Below are positions 25,123 to 38,725 of a stretch of 64,000 nt of DNA, in pieces. The position numbers and the translations under genes are program-made. The notes beneath the pieces were generated by a model that worked only from the letters and a program-made list of their open reading frames with translations, did no database searches and had not been told where the DNA came from. Source of the DNA: Phoronis australis (taxonomy: Eukaryota; Phoronida; Phoronidae); the NCBI GenBank assembly GCA_002633005.1, contig NMRA01000130.1, positions 129,577 to 193,576 on the forward strand, read 5' to 3'. The stretch's first letter is position 1. Each line of letters begins with the position of its first letter.

Positions 25123-28100
25123 AAGGCAATCCCGGTGAATTTTCCTAAACATAAACAAATAAACAAAGCGAAATGTTTTCCATCCTACAGAACAAGGCCT
25201 GGAGGTAGACACATTCATTGACCAAAGGATGAGCTTTAAATGGCAGCTAACCCATGAATTGCCATTTCACCTGGTCATAGTGTTATTCAATTTACTAATA
25301 GGGTCTGTTTGGTAACTGAACTTGGCAATTTGGTGCACAGCACAGAGGAAGTGGTCCTGCCCTAAAAGGGCTCCAGGGTACTTCTAGATATTATGTTGAT
25401 CCAACAAACTGGAGGTCACATCAGTGTTTTGTGGAGACACAAAAGAAAATCAGCCAATCAAGGCATAGCTAGGTTGCCTGTTGAATGCATAAAAACACTA
25501 AATTTCAGAATCTATCACTAACTTATGAAATACTGGTAGAGGTCCTTGTTAAAGTTAATTCAGTGCCAGAATAAGCGCTGAATAGTATCAAGTTACCATG
25601 GAAATGTATCAAGACTTAATTTGCAACCTACAAATTTCCGTTTTAAATCCAAGAAAATCACACCAATCATGCTCCGGTCAATCACCCCCTCGCTAACACA
25701 ACACAGGCACTAGTTGATTTGTAACTATGTGGTAATTGATAAAACCAATATACCCAACACATTCAGACGTTGATAAAAATCAATCCATTTTATCCCATAC
25801 ACCATCAATTCTAGAACATTACAACTATCAAAGTTTACGATCCAGCGAGGTTACTGATAAGAACGCTGACAACACTACCTGTGTCAAAACAACAGAACGA
25901 AGAGAATACCTGATGCTGCGGAGTCTGGAAAATGATTCAAAGCATTATTTGATGAATGAATTTAGATGATACGTGGACAGCTGGCACATCAGACTTAGAC
26001 TGAAAAATTGCAATTTTATCCCTCTCCGCCGCGCACGCTCACCCATCCACCCTCTTGACGAATAGTACTATCACCCCCTACCAACTCAAGATGTGCGAAA
26101 TCCCGCCTTGATCCACCTGACAAGTTTTCAGCAACCAGTATCCTACACCGACATCAGGTTATGGACTAGACTACATCGCAAAATGCCAGAACAAAAGGTT
26201 CCAAGACCCATTCCCTAGAGCCCACACAACCCTAGGGCAGCCAACCCTACACTCAAACTCTACACGTAACCTTCATGTTAAAAAACTGCATTTCCAAATC
26301 AGAACTTTATCGATTTCCAACATTTTCAGAAATTTAAATTTCGATCAAAAGATGGCATGATACACGCCAAAACAACAATTTTCAATTTCAAATCTTATTT
26401 AACTTAAAAACGCAACACTGCATAAAACTCAGATCGTCACATCGACGCTTTTTGTCATTTAATGTCACTGGGTTGATAAATATTCATCACTCAAATATCA
26501 GTTTCACCAAACATCCAGAACTGTTTCTATTAGCAACTGGTTTTAGTTTCATGCATCATTTGTAAGGTTCATCAGGTAGAAATTCTTATGGTACACTAAA
26601 GAGGATGTTTGACTTCAGATAAGATAGATTCCTGCATTCCTGAACATCAAGAGTAATTAGTGCAGATCCGTCATAATTGTCTCATTATAAATCGACATCT
26701 GTAACCCGCCAAATGTAACCTGAAAAATTCCCAGGTCGTCAAATGGGAAATGAGTTCGCCTCAACGGTATTTTTGTTTTCTTCCTTTTTTGCTCAAATGA
26801 AAAATTAGGGATGCTCGCATTCTTGCTGATGCCGAATTTCCTCATCCCAGGCTCAATATGATATACACAGGTTCAACAGCTCGCCAAAGGAAATCTTGAG
26901 TCCTAATGATGACCTGCAGGTCGCCAAATGAAGCCCTGATGTCTAAAACCCCTGTTCCTCAACCAATACAAAGTGCATGACTCCCTGAGATTTTCACATT
27001 GAGAGAATTCACATATGTAGTACCTGATTAATCAAAATACAGACAAGAGAATTCAAGGTACAGGTAAGACATGACCACGCGATGGTTTTGAAAATATAAA
27101 TGCTTGTTAGACCAGGATTTTTTTGTGAAAAAATAATAAATAAAAATTACAGTGGTGGTTTTTTGATAGAATACCAAAGAATAGCTCATTCATATTGTTA
27201 CGCAAGTGTTTCCATTTTCTTGAACCTGTCAGTGAGTTATTGTTTGACAAGGCAATACCGTACGCAATGATCAGCGGATTTTGAGGAAAAATTGTATTCT
27301 AACCAAAGAATATTATAAAACTATCCAAAAGTTTAGAAACTTGTTTTAATTTGTCAACAATTTTTTTTGTAATCTGTGATTATTGCTAAAGAGTGCAAGG
27401 TTTCCTTTCTCATTCAACCATTACGATTTATGACCAAAAATGATATGTGGATACCCACTAAATGGTAAATTTGAGTTCTGTTTACAATCATCTTCACTTC
27501 CTCACTGCCAACAACTTCTGCACTGTTGCCCTTGGTAACCCATTTCCAGACTTTTGGAAGTGATAGCTGTGTTAAATGATGTTGTAACTGAATTATCTAA
27601 ATCTTTCCATGGCAACATTTTCAGGTAGATATTGGCATCTGAGCTCGAGGGGTCTTCTCAATATCTGACAAGCGGGCCACATTTTATGACCACATTTTAA
27701 GACACACAGGGATGCCAATTAAACTCATCACCAGCATGTTTTTGAACTGCATGACCAATCCTTTTCAATGTTTTGGTTACTGGCAGTTTAATCCAGCTCT
27801 GAAACCGATTGTATTCTTCCTTTTCAAACCAAGAGTTGCTATTGAAAGAAGATGGCAGTCAAGTTGGCAAAGTCTTTATCACACATATGTGCTTATTTTT
27901 CTCACTTAAAGAGTGGATTCTCCATTGGTATGCAGCAAACAACAAACAGGCCAAAAACAACAATGCTGTCAACCACTGAATACCAATGTTCATTTCCTCA
28001 TGGCAAATTCAGTTCAAGTATTCAACAATGCCTTCAGTCATAATCTTAGGCAACTTATGGGCCACTTCCTAGAAAAGGGATCCCTCTGTCCAACTCTGCA

Positions 28101-29115
28101 CACTACAGCACACAATAGCTGGGTGACCAATACCCAACCACCCAATCCCTCATAAGAGGTTTCAAGGTTACCTCATATGTTGTGGGTTGGCATGACATGT
28201 TACAATGACACAATGCTGTAAGCCTTGCTTTGAGTGATGAATGTCAACAAACTACAGTCAACACAAGCACAGGGCTGGATTTGAGGCAAGAGGGTCAGGT
28301 GTCTGCACCCATTGACAGAGGGTGTTCCATCTCAACATGTTTACTTTGAACAAGCTAGCTTAGGTAGAGTGGGTTAGACAATGCCATGCAGTTAATTGAA
28401 GTTGCTGGACCAGAATTTGGTGAATAAGATGGTTAAACTTAAAATGAAACTGAATGTTTTGCATGTGGTATATCAGACGAATCATGATCTATGTTTTGGG
28501 TACAAAAGAACTCCAGAGCCACGCGTTAATGCATTTTCTAACAATAATTGAAGAAAATTTAGTCGGTAACCCCAGAAAAGCCATGGATGTTCATAAGACT
28601 GCCTACTTTTGTCAAAGCATATTTTGATGATTAAAATGGATCTCTTTGTAGGAAAAAATTAAACTTTGTAAAAATTCGTAAAGTCTTGTCTAGTTTTAAC
28701 TCCAAACAATTCAAAACCAATCAAAAATTGCAAAATACAGAGATTCAACAATTTTGGTTCAGACCAGCTTCCAACTCAAAGCTATTTTTTCTTTCAGTTA
28801 TCGCGGAATTTGACATTACCATATCTGGGATGGGTCATTCACCTTCGTGTGATACTCTGAGACTGCTAATTAATACAGCTTCGCCAAAACCATCATTGGG
28901 AACCCCCCAGGGGTTTGATAAAGGTGATTCAAGGATGATGAATACAAAGCTCAAAGGCACGTTTATTAGTTTGAATTTTTTACATGCACTGTGGCGAATT
29001 CGTATGAAGATTCAACCTTAGTCAGTGCATTGAGTGTGACCTCACTGATATGAGCTGTTTATTACAAGACCATTGTTGATGTCAGCAAACCTTTAACAGT
29101 AACATTCTATCAGGC
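25123..29115. other. No gene recognised
   Basis: Non-coding sequence. A relatively C-rich, less AT-rich patch at about 26010-26270 has no open frame with family features. Frames at 27712-28155 and 28686-29021 are unsupported. Confidence 0.4.
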
Positions 29116-29190
29116 CACGAGGAAGCATCCAAGTGATCATCCGATTCAAAATTCGGACACCCTAGCTAGAACACCCTGTTCGGCATGTCG
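29116..29190 (+). mobile_element. Family H MITE fragment
   Basis: The segment CAAAATTCGGACACCCTAGC followed by TAGAACACCCTGTTCGGCAT matches the interior of the copy at 22930-22975. Both ends are missing. Confidence 0.5.
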
Positions 29191-30934
29191 CTTCCAGTTC
29201 TAATCTTAGTATCATGCGCATCACGCTCTTGGCACATCTAAGTTCCCCATGGCCATGTATTGCATTTTTATGACTAATCATTGGATTGGCACATCGTCCA
29301 GGGTATTTTAGTATCAATGGGAAAATCGACCTGCAGACAAACTCTATTCTTCATCAAGGATAGAGACCTTAAATTAGGATAAAGGCCCCAAGTGCAATTG
29401 TAAATTGTTAAAATGATTCCTGATGAGCCCGAGGAGGTTTTGAAAAGCACAAATTCAATACGAACTTTAGAAATGGTATCTTATGATGATGCACTTGACG
29501 TCTGTCCGTCCATTATTTAAATAATTTCATCAACTCCCAGTAGAGGTTTCATTTATCAAATCTACAACAAAAATTCTTCAGTTTGTATCAATCCCCGTTA
29601 AGGTGTTCACCACGAAAGTGCTTTAAATCAGAACTCTTAAGTGCGAACTGATAATACAGATACAAAGGCAGCATACCTTGTCAATTCTAGCAAAATCGTC
29701 CATTGAGATTAATCTACAGAATGAGATGTTTTGACTACCTAGGTTCAGAAGAACAAGGCCATAGTGCTGTTTACCATGAAGACATTTTCACACCAACTAA
29801 ACTCTGCTACCAGAGGAGCGTAGATGTAAAATGCGAAGTTAATTGAACCTTTCACACCGGCTTAGGTAGTTAGAGAACATCGAAGTTACCGCAAGAAGGC
29901 ACTCCAAAAATTTAATGCAGAAGCAAATTGTTTAAATTTAACGTGTTGTAAATGATGAAAATATCAAGTTGTACCATAACACGAGCTGTTACTGACAGCA
30001 ACACCTGACAATAACTTCGAAGACAGCAAAGCATTGAGGCTCCACTAAAAAGACAACCTGCTTATTGCGAACTTGCACCAGTAACTGATCTAAATACAAA
30101 GTCAAAACGTTTATATCGGCCAACAATTCCCAAGAAATAGACACTTAAAAAAAAGCAAGATCTTGGCTGAAATTGAGGCAGGAGGCATGCTTTAGTCAGT
30201 GAGGGTGAGCGCAGGACTCAAAATGAGTCCGCGGGAAGGATGGGGGGGAGGGGGTATGGACCACAACCAACTGTATCTTTTGGTCTGTCATCTTTCATCG
30301 CTCATTTGCGCTTGTGAACTGTAGACCAAAGAGGCATCCCTGTACATCCAGACGTCATGGACATTTCCAGGTTCAGTACTACATAGTGATAAGACATATT
30401 AAGGTAAAAAAAATCGTTACAAAATTGTACTTCACTTTAGTTTTGCCTGTAGGTTATGACTGTTGCGGAAACATCATTTGGCAAAATTTCGAGTATCTGC
30501 AGAGACATACCACATCAGAGAAAATTTGATCCATTTGAATTTTAGCAATTGTTTATCACACAAATCAAAGGTTTTGCAGCATAGGAGGTGTTCACATTCA
30601 GGCAAGAATGGTGAAAATACTGCTTAAGATAGTACAGTCTGTGAGTATTCTTATGAACAGCTTTCTCTTCTCATGAACCCAAAACTTGAACATGCCGCAG
30701 TCATTTTGTTACAAACACAAAGTATTGGTACCAACCCTCTAGTACTCATATACGATTTTTCAGGCATTGGGGCTATACATACATTCAGACATTAGAATTC
30801 CGCGCTGAAGAGAACCTCCCCATTCCTTCAGGTCCTGTATTTGCGGCTTGTATAACCATCACCCACTACAGTGCCTTCCATTCGAAACAAAGTCATGACC
30901 TCGTGATCTTCATTCGGGATGCTTAATTACTGCA
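29191..30934. other. No gene recognised; G-rich run at ~30239
   Basis: Non-coding sequence. A G-rich tract (GGGGGGGAGGGGG) lies at about 30242-30256. No exon supported. Confidence 0.4.
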
Positions 30935-31175
30935 AAAAAATCTCACCAATTTCCAGACAAAACTAAAGGTCGAAATTGACCTTTTTCAATTTTCAAAATC
31001 TCCTAACATCGTTCTGAATGGCTACAGGGTTTCAAAATATTTTCTGCTGGTAGCTCGATACAAAACTTGAACATGACAGAGCATTATTTTGGGGCCATGT
31101 ACCTTTCTCGAAAAAAAGAGAATTCAAAATAAAAATTTCACTCGTCCATTGTCATGTGCCCTAAATTGTCATAAC
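30935..31175 (+). repeat. Dispersed ~250-bp repeat, family E, copy 3
   Basis: It begins AAAAATCTCACCAATTTCCAGACAAAA, continues with a GAAATTGACCTTTTTCAATTTT-type block, and ends with AAAATTTCACTCGTCC. Same layout as copies at 33745 and 35985. Confidence 0.6.
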
Positions 31176-31636
31176 TACACTACACTTAGTAAGGTTATGC
31201 TTCTAAATTGGACAGGTCACATGGCATGAGGAAAGAATGTCCAGATGGCCAAAGATAACAAAATGAAAAGCACCATCTCTTGCACTAATTAGGAATAACT
31301 AATTAGGTACTGGCTCCATGAATCACACACAACATGTCAAGTCAAAATCATAGTGATAACTTTCCTTAGCTTCAATTATAATCAGGACAGACATAAAACA
31401 TTGGACTCCAATATGGTATTTCCGTACGTTTAGTTAGCTAAACAAATGAAAATTGAATTCGCCCTTTCACTCTCGTAAACTCTGTCTGATAATATTTGTT
31501 ACTGTGATAGGTTTCTATCTCTCCATCTATGGCAAAGTAATTATCAAAAATTTGTATTTTCGCAAAGTTTAACAAGTTTGTACTAATCAATTTTAATTAC
31601 CAAAAGTGTAGAACATGACATATTCATATACTGAAT

Positions 31637-31746
31637 GGTAACAGTCCGATATGATGTACCCGCATCTTGAGAACCAGTTTTCGACACTGAATAACAGGCA
31701 TTGACTGGTTCTCAAATTGTGGTTAAGTTATATCAGACTACTTGCC
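31637..31746 (+). mobile_element. Palindromic MITE, family P, copy 2
   Basis: The left arm contains CAGTCCGATATGATG and CTTGAGAACCAGT. The right arm contains ACTGGTTCTCAA and TTATATCAGACTA in inverted order, separated by about 35 bp. Matches 6490-6602 and 51550-51659. Confidence 0.65.
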
Positions 31747-33326
31747 AAACAATATTTTTTACAAACAATGGACATTCATAACAATGTTAAGAGCCATTGA
31801 AAAATTTTGGCTGCTAATTTCTGTCTGAAATAGGTGAGATTTTACGATAACATCACTTTTCATAATCTATATTTCCAGAAAGCAATGATAGAAACTGGGT
31901 TTCTCAATTCAGTTGCAGATATTACAGTACTGGCAATTTTTCCCCCGACACATTTGTAACTGGCAAATATCTGAAACCACTTTGATCAGAAAAGCATGAA
32001 AACTGTGAGTAATAATTGCCAATTTACGTAAAGACAATTAACAGCCCGGACTACGGACTACGTGACATAGAGCAAGTTTCTTGCAAGAAAAGAGAGATTG
32101 TGCAAGACTTTTCGCCAAATGTCCCTATGCATTATTATACAAGCAAAGCACGTTATCGCACCAGTTTTCTTTCACAAATATCTTGTATTGCAGAGCAGGT
32201 ACCTGGTCAGCCAACAAAGGGATATGCAACCTCAGCATTTATGTAAAGAAAGGTTGTTGTTTTACTGTTGTTGTTGTTGTTGTTGTTGTCGCTGCCGCCA
32301 TTGGGGTTTAAAAAAATGAGGTCAGAAATCTTGCAGTGCAGACCAAACAATACCCCTATGAAAAACAAACCTTTCCAGCAGTGTCTAAACTTTTCACCCA
32401 AAGCTCATTCTGAATCGGATAAAAAATCTGAAACTCAGTTTATACAAATTCAACAATTAGAGACACCTTGATAGTTCGTAAACCAAAATATGAAATAAAA
32501 CATGGTCTACACCTGGGAGTAATAAACATAAATATTGGTCCTAGGTCTACACAGACAATCTTTGCTGCAAAAGGTTTTTGATATTTTCTTAATTCCATAT
32601 TCATGCTTTAGCTCCTTGTAGTATCCAGAACAAGAAACACTAAACAGGTGATTTGCTGCCCAGTGTTTAGATTATCTTCCTATCTTTTTGAATCATCAAG
32701 ATAAAAAGCCATGGTCCAGCAGAGTTACATAAAAACCTGTGACAGATGGTGCATAGCTCCAGGCAGGTATTATTCAGCTTGTTTGCACAGGTACAGTCTA
32801 TATACAAACAGAGACTGGACCCTGGGCTATTTGCCAAGGTCCTTGACAAGGAACAAGCCTCGAAATTGAAAGAAACCAGATGAACAGAAACTGGAAATAG
32901 TATACTGTGACAGAATTATAACTAACATGGAGAGCAAGGATTTTTCAAAAAGAGGGTGAAACTGTAAGGTTTTAGTTCAAACTCGCTTAGCCTTAAAAAA
33001 ACAAGAAATGAATTATCAAAAAGAGCAAGGAAATTCTTCATCTCTTTTAGCACCCAAGGACAACTCTCACCCCAGGGGAAAGGTGCATGTGCTCTCTGAC
33101 GAAGTGGTTTGTTTTGCAGTGAGGGAACCCCCTCCGAGTGTCTGCCTGGGATGACACTGAGCTAACCTGAAGAGTATTTTTTATTATTTGAGGGGAGTTT
33201 CTGGGCCCACTGAGGCCCCCTGGCTACCTAAAATAAGGCAGAAAACGGGAATGTCATTTTACTAATATTTCTCAACACTAATTTCCACGGAAACTCCAAT
33301 TCATTAAGAGTGCTGTGAATGGTACT
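31747..33326. other. No gene; (TTG)n at 32265-32289
   Basis: Non-coding sequence. The several overlapping frames at 32016-32471 are produced by the TTG microsatellite and flanks, not by a gene. Confidence 0.45.
32265..32289 (+). repeat. (TTG)n microsatellite
   Basis: About eight TTG/GTT units; also the source of the poly-Val/poly-Cys/poly-Leu chance frames around it. Confidence 0.9.
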
Positions 33327-33351
33327 GTATTTATTTATTTATTTATTTATT
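33327..33351 (+). repeat. (TTTA)n microsatellite
   Basis: Six tandem ATTT/TTTA units. Confidence 0.9.
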
Positions 33352-33744
33352 ACAATATTTAAAATGAGGGTGGCCTCTTCAGTGACAGCACTGCTTTCCA
33401 AGAGGTCCCTAAAACCATAAAACTTGGACAAGTAATAACACTGCAATTATTTGTAGCAAGGTAGTGGTCTTTGAGAAATCTATTACTTGGCCTGAAATGA
33501 TGGAGAATCGCAACTGGATACTCCTTATCTTTTATGAACAAAATGAGAAAATAAAATTTCACTTGTCTTTGGGTCATAGGAACCAATATATCGGTTCCTA
33601 GATTGGAGAGACTGCCATAACCCTGATTCAATCATTTTTCCTACAGACCAAAGCAAATAACGCTTAGTATTTAGCCGACACAAGTGGTATGATACTTGAG
33701 TCAGAATGTACTATTATGTAAAACCTGAGATTTCAGTTTCATAA

Positions 33745-33950
33745 CGTATCTCACCAATTTCGGACAAAAATTAATTCGCCAAAATTGGTCTTTATCATTT
33801 TTTAAAAGCTTCTGATATTGTTTTGAATGTCCACTATTTCTCAGAAACATTGTCTGAATGATACAGCGCTGATTTGATGCTCTTATTAAAAAAAATGGAA
33901 ACATAAATTTCACTTGTCGGCGGTATGATATATATTATGACCTAAACTGG
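33745..33950 (+). repeat. Dispersed ~250-bp repeat, family E, copy 4
   Basis: It starts CGTATCTCACCAATTTCGGACAAAAATT and ends GGAAACATAAATTTCACTTGTCGG. A fragment of the same 3' end (AAATGAGAAAATAAAATTTCACTTGTC) lies just upstream at about 33540-33567. Both are non-coding. Confidence 0.6.
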
Positions 33951-34310
33951 CAAGATTTGTGGCTTGACTTGGTTATAAACTTGCACACTTTGAATGTAGT
34001 GCGTGATTACAAAATATAGTCCTGTTGTACTTAAGTGACTCAGAAAAAATTCCAGTGCAAAAATAATTCAAGAAAGCCTGAAGTGCGACCTTTTCATGTA
34101 ACAACAAATAATGTAATAATGTACATATGCTTTCAAATCCAGACAATTGGCATTTAACGTAGCAACCATGCCCACAATCACGCACACATGCAATGTTTGA
34201 ACTAAGATCCAGAAAAGATTTTGGAAGAATGCTGACAAAAAATTCAAATATCTCTCTCATTCCATCTTTTTATCATCAAACAAAAAATAACATTCCTACC
34301 CAGTGTTCGC

Positions 34311-34673
34311 ATATATTCAAACACGCCATGAGCCATATTTGAAACGCTACGAGCAATGTTTGAAAAGCTATGAGCCATATTTAAACTCTTGAGCCATGTC
34401 TGAACAGCTATGGGCAACGTTTGAACGCCTAAAAGCCATCCTTGAAATCTTGCGCCATGTTTGAAAAGCTATGAGCCATATTTAAACTCTTGAGCCATGT
34501 CTGAACAGCTATGGGCAACGTTTGAACGCCTAAAAGCCATCCTTGAAATCTTGCGCCATGTTTGAAAAGCTATGAGCCATATTTAAACTCTTGAGCCACT
34601 TCTGAATGGCTAAAAGCCATCCCTGAAATCTTGCGCCATGTTGGAAAAGCTCAGAGCCATGTTGGAAAAGCTA
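34311..34673 (+). repeat. 101-bp higher-order tandem repeat of ~20-bp subunits
   Basis: The basic subunit of about 20 bp (GCCATGTTTGAAAAGCTATGA and variants) is organised into a 101-bp higher-order unit. The landmark TTAAACTCTT recurs at 34381, 34482 and 34583, exactly 101 bp apart. Edge subunits are more diverged. All frames carry stops, so it is not a coding repeat. Confidence 0.92.
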
Positions 34674-35162
34674 GATTTTTGTCTGCTTGTAAGAAACATG
34701 ATTGAAATTGCGTTCTACACTAGTAAATTTTTTGTTTGTTCAACAAAAATGATAATATGCCCAGCAAGTGATAATCATGTGCAACTATTGTTTTTGTGAC
34801 CTAACAGAAAGAGAGATTACTATTTGAGAAAATGGCATGCAATTGGCACAATGTTTGAATTTTTGTCCATGGAGAACCCTGCTTACCAGTGAACATGTGC
34901 CCATAACAGGGAAGAAGAAATTTTGGTACATTTACAATGTCAGAAGTATAAAAATTGAAGAAAGGTCAGTTTTGGCAATTATTTTTGTACGAAAATTGTG
35001 AGAATTTATAGTATTCCTTGGTGTAGAGCTTGAACGGCAAAGTGGGGGCCAAACATGATCATGTTAAACAGCTGAACCAGGATACAAAACGTCTTGAGTA
35101 CTACCGTATGCCCAAAGGTGAAGTATTGGCGAATACACTTAAAAAGGAATGTTGCATTTTTT

Positions 35163-35271
35163 CTTTGGGTTATGGCCGCAACAGGGCCCTCAATGCACTT
35201 TGGGTTATGGCCCGACGAGGACTCCTAAATCCACTTTGGGTTATGGCCCAGCGAGGACTCCTAAATCCGGC
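35163..35271 (+). repeat. 35-36-bp tandem repeat, 3 copies
   Basis: The unit starts TTTGGGTTATGGCC and includes GCGAGGACTCCTAAATCC. Copies begin at 35164, 35199 and 35235. The surrounding plus frame (35030-35293) translates the repeat and is not considered a gene. Confidence 0.85.
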
Positions 35272-35984
35272 TATGCTCGACTTCTCGATATGACTGGGAT
35301 TGTTTAGACACCACAGTCAAAAGCATGCAGTGATACTTTTACAGCACATTTTGCTTGTCCAAGGGAATTATTTTGAGAGGTCAAAAGGTCACTGGCACCT
35401 GAACATTCTATTAAAAAGACACTAGGAAGTGTCAAGAACAGGAGTTTTCTCAGGTGACTTGACACAATGTATGTGCAACACCTGTGCTGTAGTGGGGTGT
35501 AGGCGCACGTAGGCGCAGCCAACCACCTTTTGGCATTTGAATGTAGCACTTACGTACCGTAAGTTAAGTTCAGTGCTCAAGGTGCTTTCAGGCACCTACT
35601 TACCTCAAATTTTACCACTAAAGCACTGCACAACATTAAATGCTTTATCCACACAGAGTGACACTTGGAGCGTGAAAACATAGGCATGTGGGTTTTTAAT
35701 GCTCCAGTGCAATCCCCAATCCCTTACATACAGCCAGGACTCCCAAGGATAAAATCAATGCCCCATGACATATCTACTGGCACAGTGGCATGTATACCAT
35801 TCCTACTGAGCCCAAACAACAGATGGCTGTAAAACACACTGACCTGTAATGATACACATGCACTCAGATTAAGGTGGTTCTCCTCGAATCCTAGAGCATA
35901 AATGCCCACCAAATTTTTCAAACTTATTTTTTAACTGTAGAAATTTATAATATCTTCCTAGAGTCGGCGCTTTCTTATTTAAAT
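35272..35984. other. No gene recognised
   Basis: Non-coding, apart from an exon-like minus frame near 35736-35860 that was considered and set aside because of a phase mismatch with the upstream exon. Confidence 0.35.
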
Positions 35985-36185
35985 ACGGTAAAATCTCACT
36001 CATTTCAAACAACGGTTTCTAACATTGCCTTGAATACTTACAAGTTTTCATAGTATACTCTGTCCGCAACTCAATGGTACAGAGCTTGAATACCATATGG
36101 CAAATCATTAGAGTGGTACTGTATATCATTTATGAAAAAATGAGAAAATGAAACTTCACCCATCTGGCATCCTCAGTGTCCAACA
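35985..36185 (+). repeat. Dispersed ~250-bp repeat, family E, copy 5
   Basis: It begins CGGTAAAATCTCACTCATTTC and ends ATGAAAAAATGAGAAAATGAAACTTCACCCATC, matching the other copies. Confidence 0.6.
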
Positions 36186-38637
36186 TTGGTGCAATTTAAC
36201 CAAAACAAGCTTAAAGCCCATAGTTCCCATGGAAACGGTATAACCGAAGGAAACAAAAGGTGCAAAGATTTTTTCAAAATACTACAATCCAAGTTTATTA
36301 CAACTTGAAGATTTTACGACTTTACAAGAAATGAAGATCATCTCATGGAACTTCAGCACTTTGTGTAATTAGTCATCTTGCATTAATTATTACACCCTTT
36401 TTCGTCTTTTCACCATCAGGACTTTTGGACCAAAGGACTTTAAAAAGTTACTGTTTCTGAAATTCTGACCCACGTTACTTAAACCACAATTGTCTCCCCT
36501 GAAAGATAATGTTCAGCATCGTTCAGCTGCAGAAAGTCTTGTGTCAAAAAGTGAATCTTTTGGTTCAACAGTTGTCCGATAACTCGATTAACTCGATTAG
36601 TTCAACTTGGCTGAAGCATTAGTCACCAACGCTTGACAAACACTTTCCAAGGAGTTTACTCCAAACTTTTGAGAAGCTTCCAGAGCAATACATACAAAAG
36701 TTCACATAAATTCTCAGTGCATTAAATGCTGAAACGTATCCCACTAATTTTGTGTTGATTTGTACAATTAGCTAATAAGGTTGGTGAAAAAGTGCTAGCA
36801 CTAGGCATACTGAATTACTACATTTGATTGTGTGATTTTCTAGCCTTCCTCCTAGTAATAAAACTCTTCTGCCTAATAACGTAATATATATATATTGCAC
36901 TATATGAATACAGGAAACAAGGAATTAGCCTTTGGAAGTGCCCACATCTGTCTATGATAACTGGTACTTAAGACTTTAGAACTAATCAAAGTTTTGTGTT
37001 AACTTGAGAATTGCATTTGATTGCCTCAAATAGTGCTGACTTTCCAATCCACAGGAAGCAATGCTCGGGGTATCAAATGGAACCGCACACTGAAATGAGT
37101 TCTTGGGATGGTTCAGGAAAAGGAATGCAAAATTACTTATGGTGAACAGCCAGTATGACGGTGATGATCATAAATTTCCCATTTAAACGATCGTTGTACT
37201 GCTTTTTGGATCAAAAGCAGTCAGGAAAGTTCTTTATGTACAGCATATTGACCAAGTCCATGGTATCAGGCTAATTAACAGTCAACGTTGAATTTTTTTA
37301 CCGAAGCGTTTTTGGGGGTTTAGAAACAGTACCTATCTTATATTTTCTATTCCTGAATTGTTGCCAGCAACTCCAAGTCACGATAACAAAGACAAATTCA
37401 CAATTTTAGGGTTGGCCAACCCCAATAAGGTCTAAACCGGTCTGTCGAGTCGTTGATATAGCTCCGATGTAATAGTTGGCACAAAAAACGCAGTCCAGTC
37501 ATGGCAGGGAATATCAAACGAGCAACTTTATGGGCTTCAAAAACATTATTGAGGAGAATTAAAGCGATTTACGAGAGAATAGTCCCAACAGACTCAAAAC
37601 ATGATCCTTTGCGGTCACCAACAACTGCTGAGCTAAATCTCACTTGGTAAATGGAAATGTATTACGTGTTTAAGTCATCAGCTTAATTTCAGGGAATCAG
37701 GGAATGTGTGGCTGACAATGACCATAATTGGTGATTTATAATAAAATTACACATACACAACCGACTTTTTTCTCTTTATAGCTCTGGTCTAACTCATGCA
37801 ACAACAAGCACAAAAATGCATTTGTGGCCTTAAAAATGATAAAATACCTTTAATTCATTTCTAATTGTTCTTTGGCCCACCTAAACCCTGAGGAAACGCA
37901 GTTTTAACGCTCATGGTGTACAAAATCTTCTTAACACAGTCCTAGGACACACAAACACTTACGTATTTTAAATGAACATAACCATAGCCAATTTCATGGC
38001 AGCCTAATAACAACAGGTTGTTAAGTAACTGTTAAAATCAAGGAACAGGAGTTCATAGGGAAGTGCCATTTTCCTGGAAAAAAAGTTAGAAGAAACAACT
38101 GATATCTTTTCTTTTGTTCCGTCACATTACACAGAATAAGTGTCATCACCGATGTGTGTCACTGATTTATTATGAATCACCTAGGCCTACTAGGGAAATT
38201 GTTACAGGTGGCCCGTGACGTTAAAGTGGGCAATCAGCTTTTATACAAATTTAATAATTCGTTGTTTACTGAATTAAACTGAAGAGTGTTAAAAATTGAA
38301 CTACTCTAGACAAAGTTACAGAAAGCCTTAACATGATCAAAACTTGAATCCCGTGAACATTCGTAAGTTCCTTGAAGTTGAAAGAACTTGACGGTAGGCT
38401 ACAGGAGCCAGACGAAAAATCCGACTAAAACTTCTTATTAAAACTAGAATCTGGGTTTTAACAAGAAACCAGATGAAATAATTATGTGTTTTAAACATGG
38501 TGCGTCAGAACATGCAGCCTAACAAACGACAGCAGCAAGTGAAAATATGATTGAGTTTGACACTGACCCATATTTGAACTTTCATTCGTCCAGGTGCACG
38601 GTCGACTCTCATTTCGACCCTCCATACTACGACTTAC
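36186..38637. other. No gene recognised (probably intron of the minus-strand gene)
   Basis: AT-rich non-coding sequence downstream, on the minus strand, of the signal-peptide exon at 38638-38725. No following exon could be identified. Confidence 0.35.
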
Positions 38638-38725
38638 CTCTGTGCTGTTCATAGGTCAACAAAGTTTCTGATAAACTTGCATATGCCAAGAAAATCGAAA
38701 AGAAACACAATATATTCCAGCCCAT
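38638..38725 (-). CDS. Candidate first coding exon of a secreted or membrane protein
   Basis: Reading the minus strand from the ATG at 38725, 29 codons begin MGWNILCFFSIFLAYASLS and continue ETLLTYEQHR. This is a textbook signal peptide: a short n-region, a hydrophobic core of about 14 residues and a small-residue cleavage region (YASLS). The frame runs directly into a consensus donor, AGAG/GTAAGT, leaving phase 1. An upstream ATG at about 38752 starts a frame that stops after three codons. The exon sits at the minus-strand side of the CpG-rich promoter zone at 39-40 kb, as expected of a divergent gene. The protein family is not recognised, and no second exon with matching phase was found in 1-38.6 kb, so a long first intron or a non-coding explanation remains possible. 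Confidence 0.45.

Noticed and set aside
32016-32471. Several overlapping frames with poly-Val, poly-Cys or poly-Asn
   Set aside because: Generated by the (TTG)n microsatellite.
34311-34673. CRISPR array
   Set aside because: Unit and subunits are contiguous, variable tandem repeats with no unique spacers, in an animal genome.
35736-35860. Minus-strand exon-like frame after TCATTACAG, reading VSVFYSHLLFGLSRNGIH and onward
   Set aside because: It needs phase 0 at its acceptor, but the signal-peptide exon at 38638 ends in phase 1. No intermediate exon was found, and the frame length is within chance for this composition.
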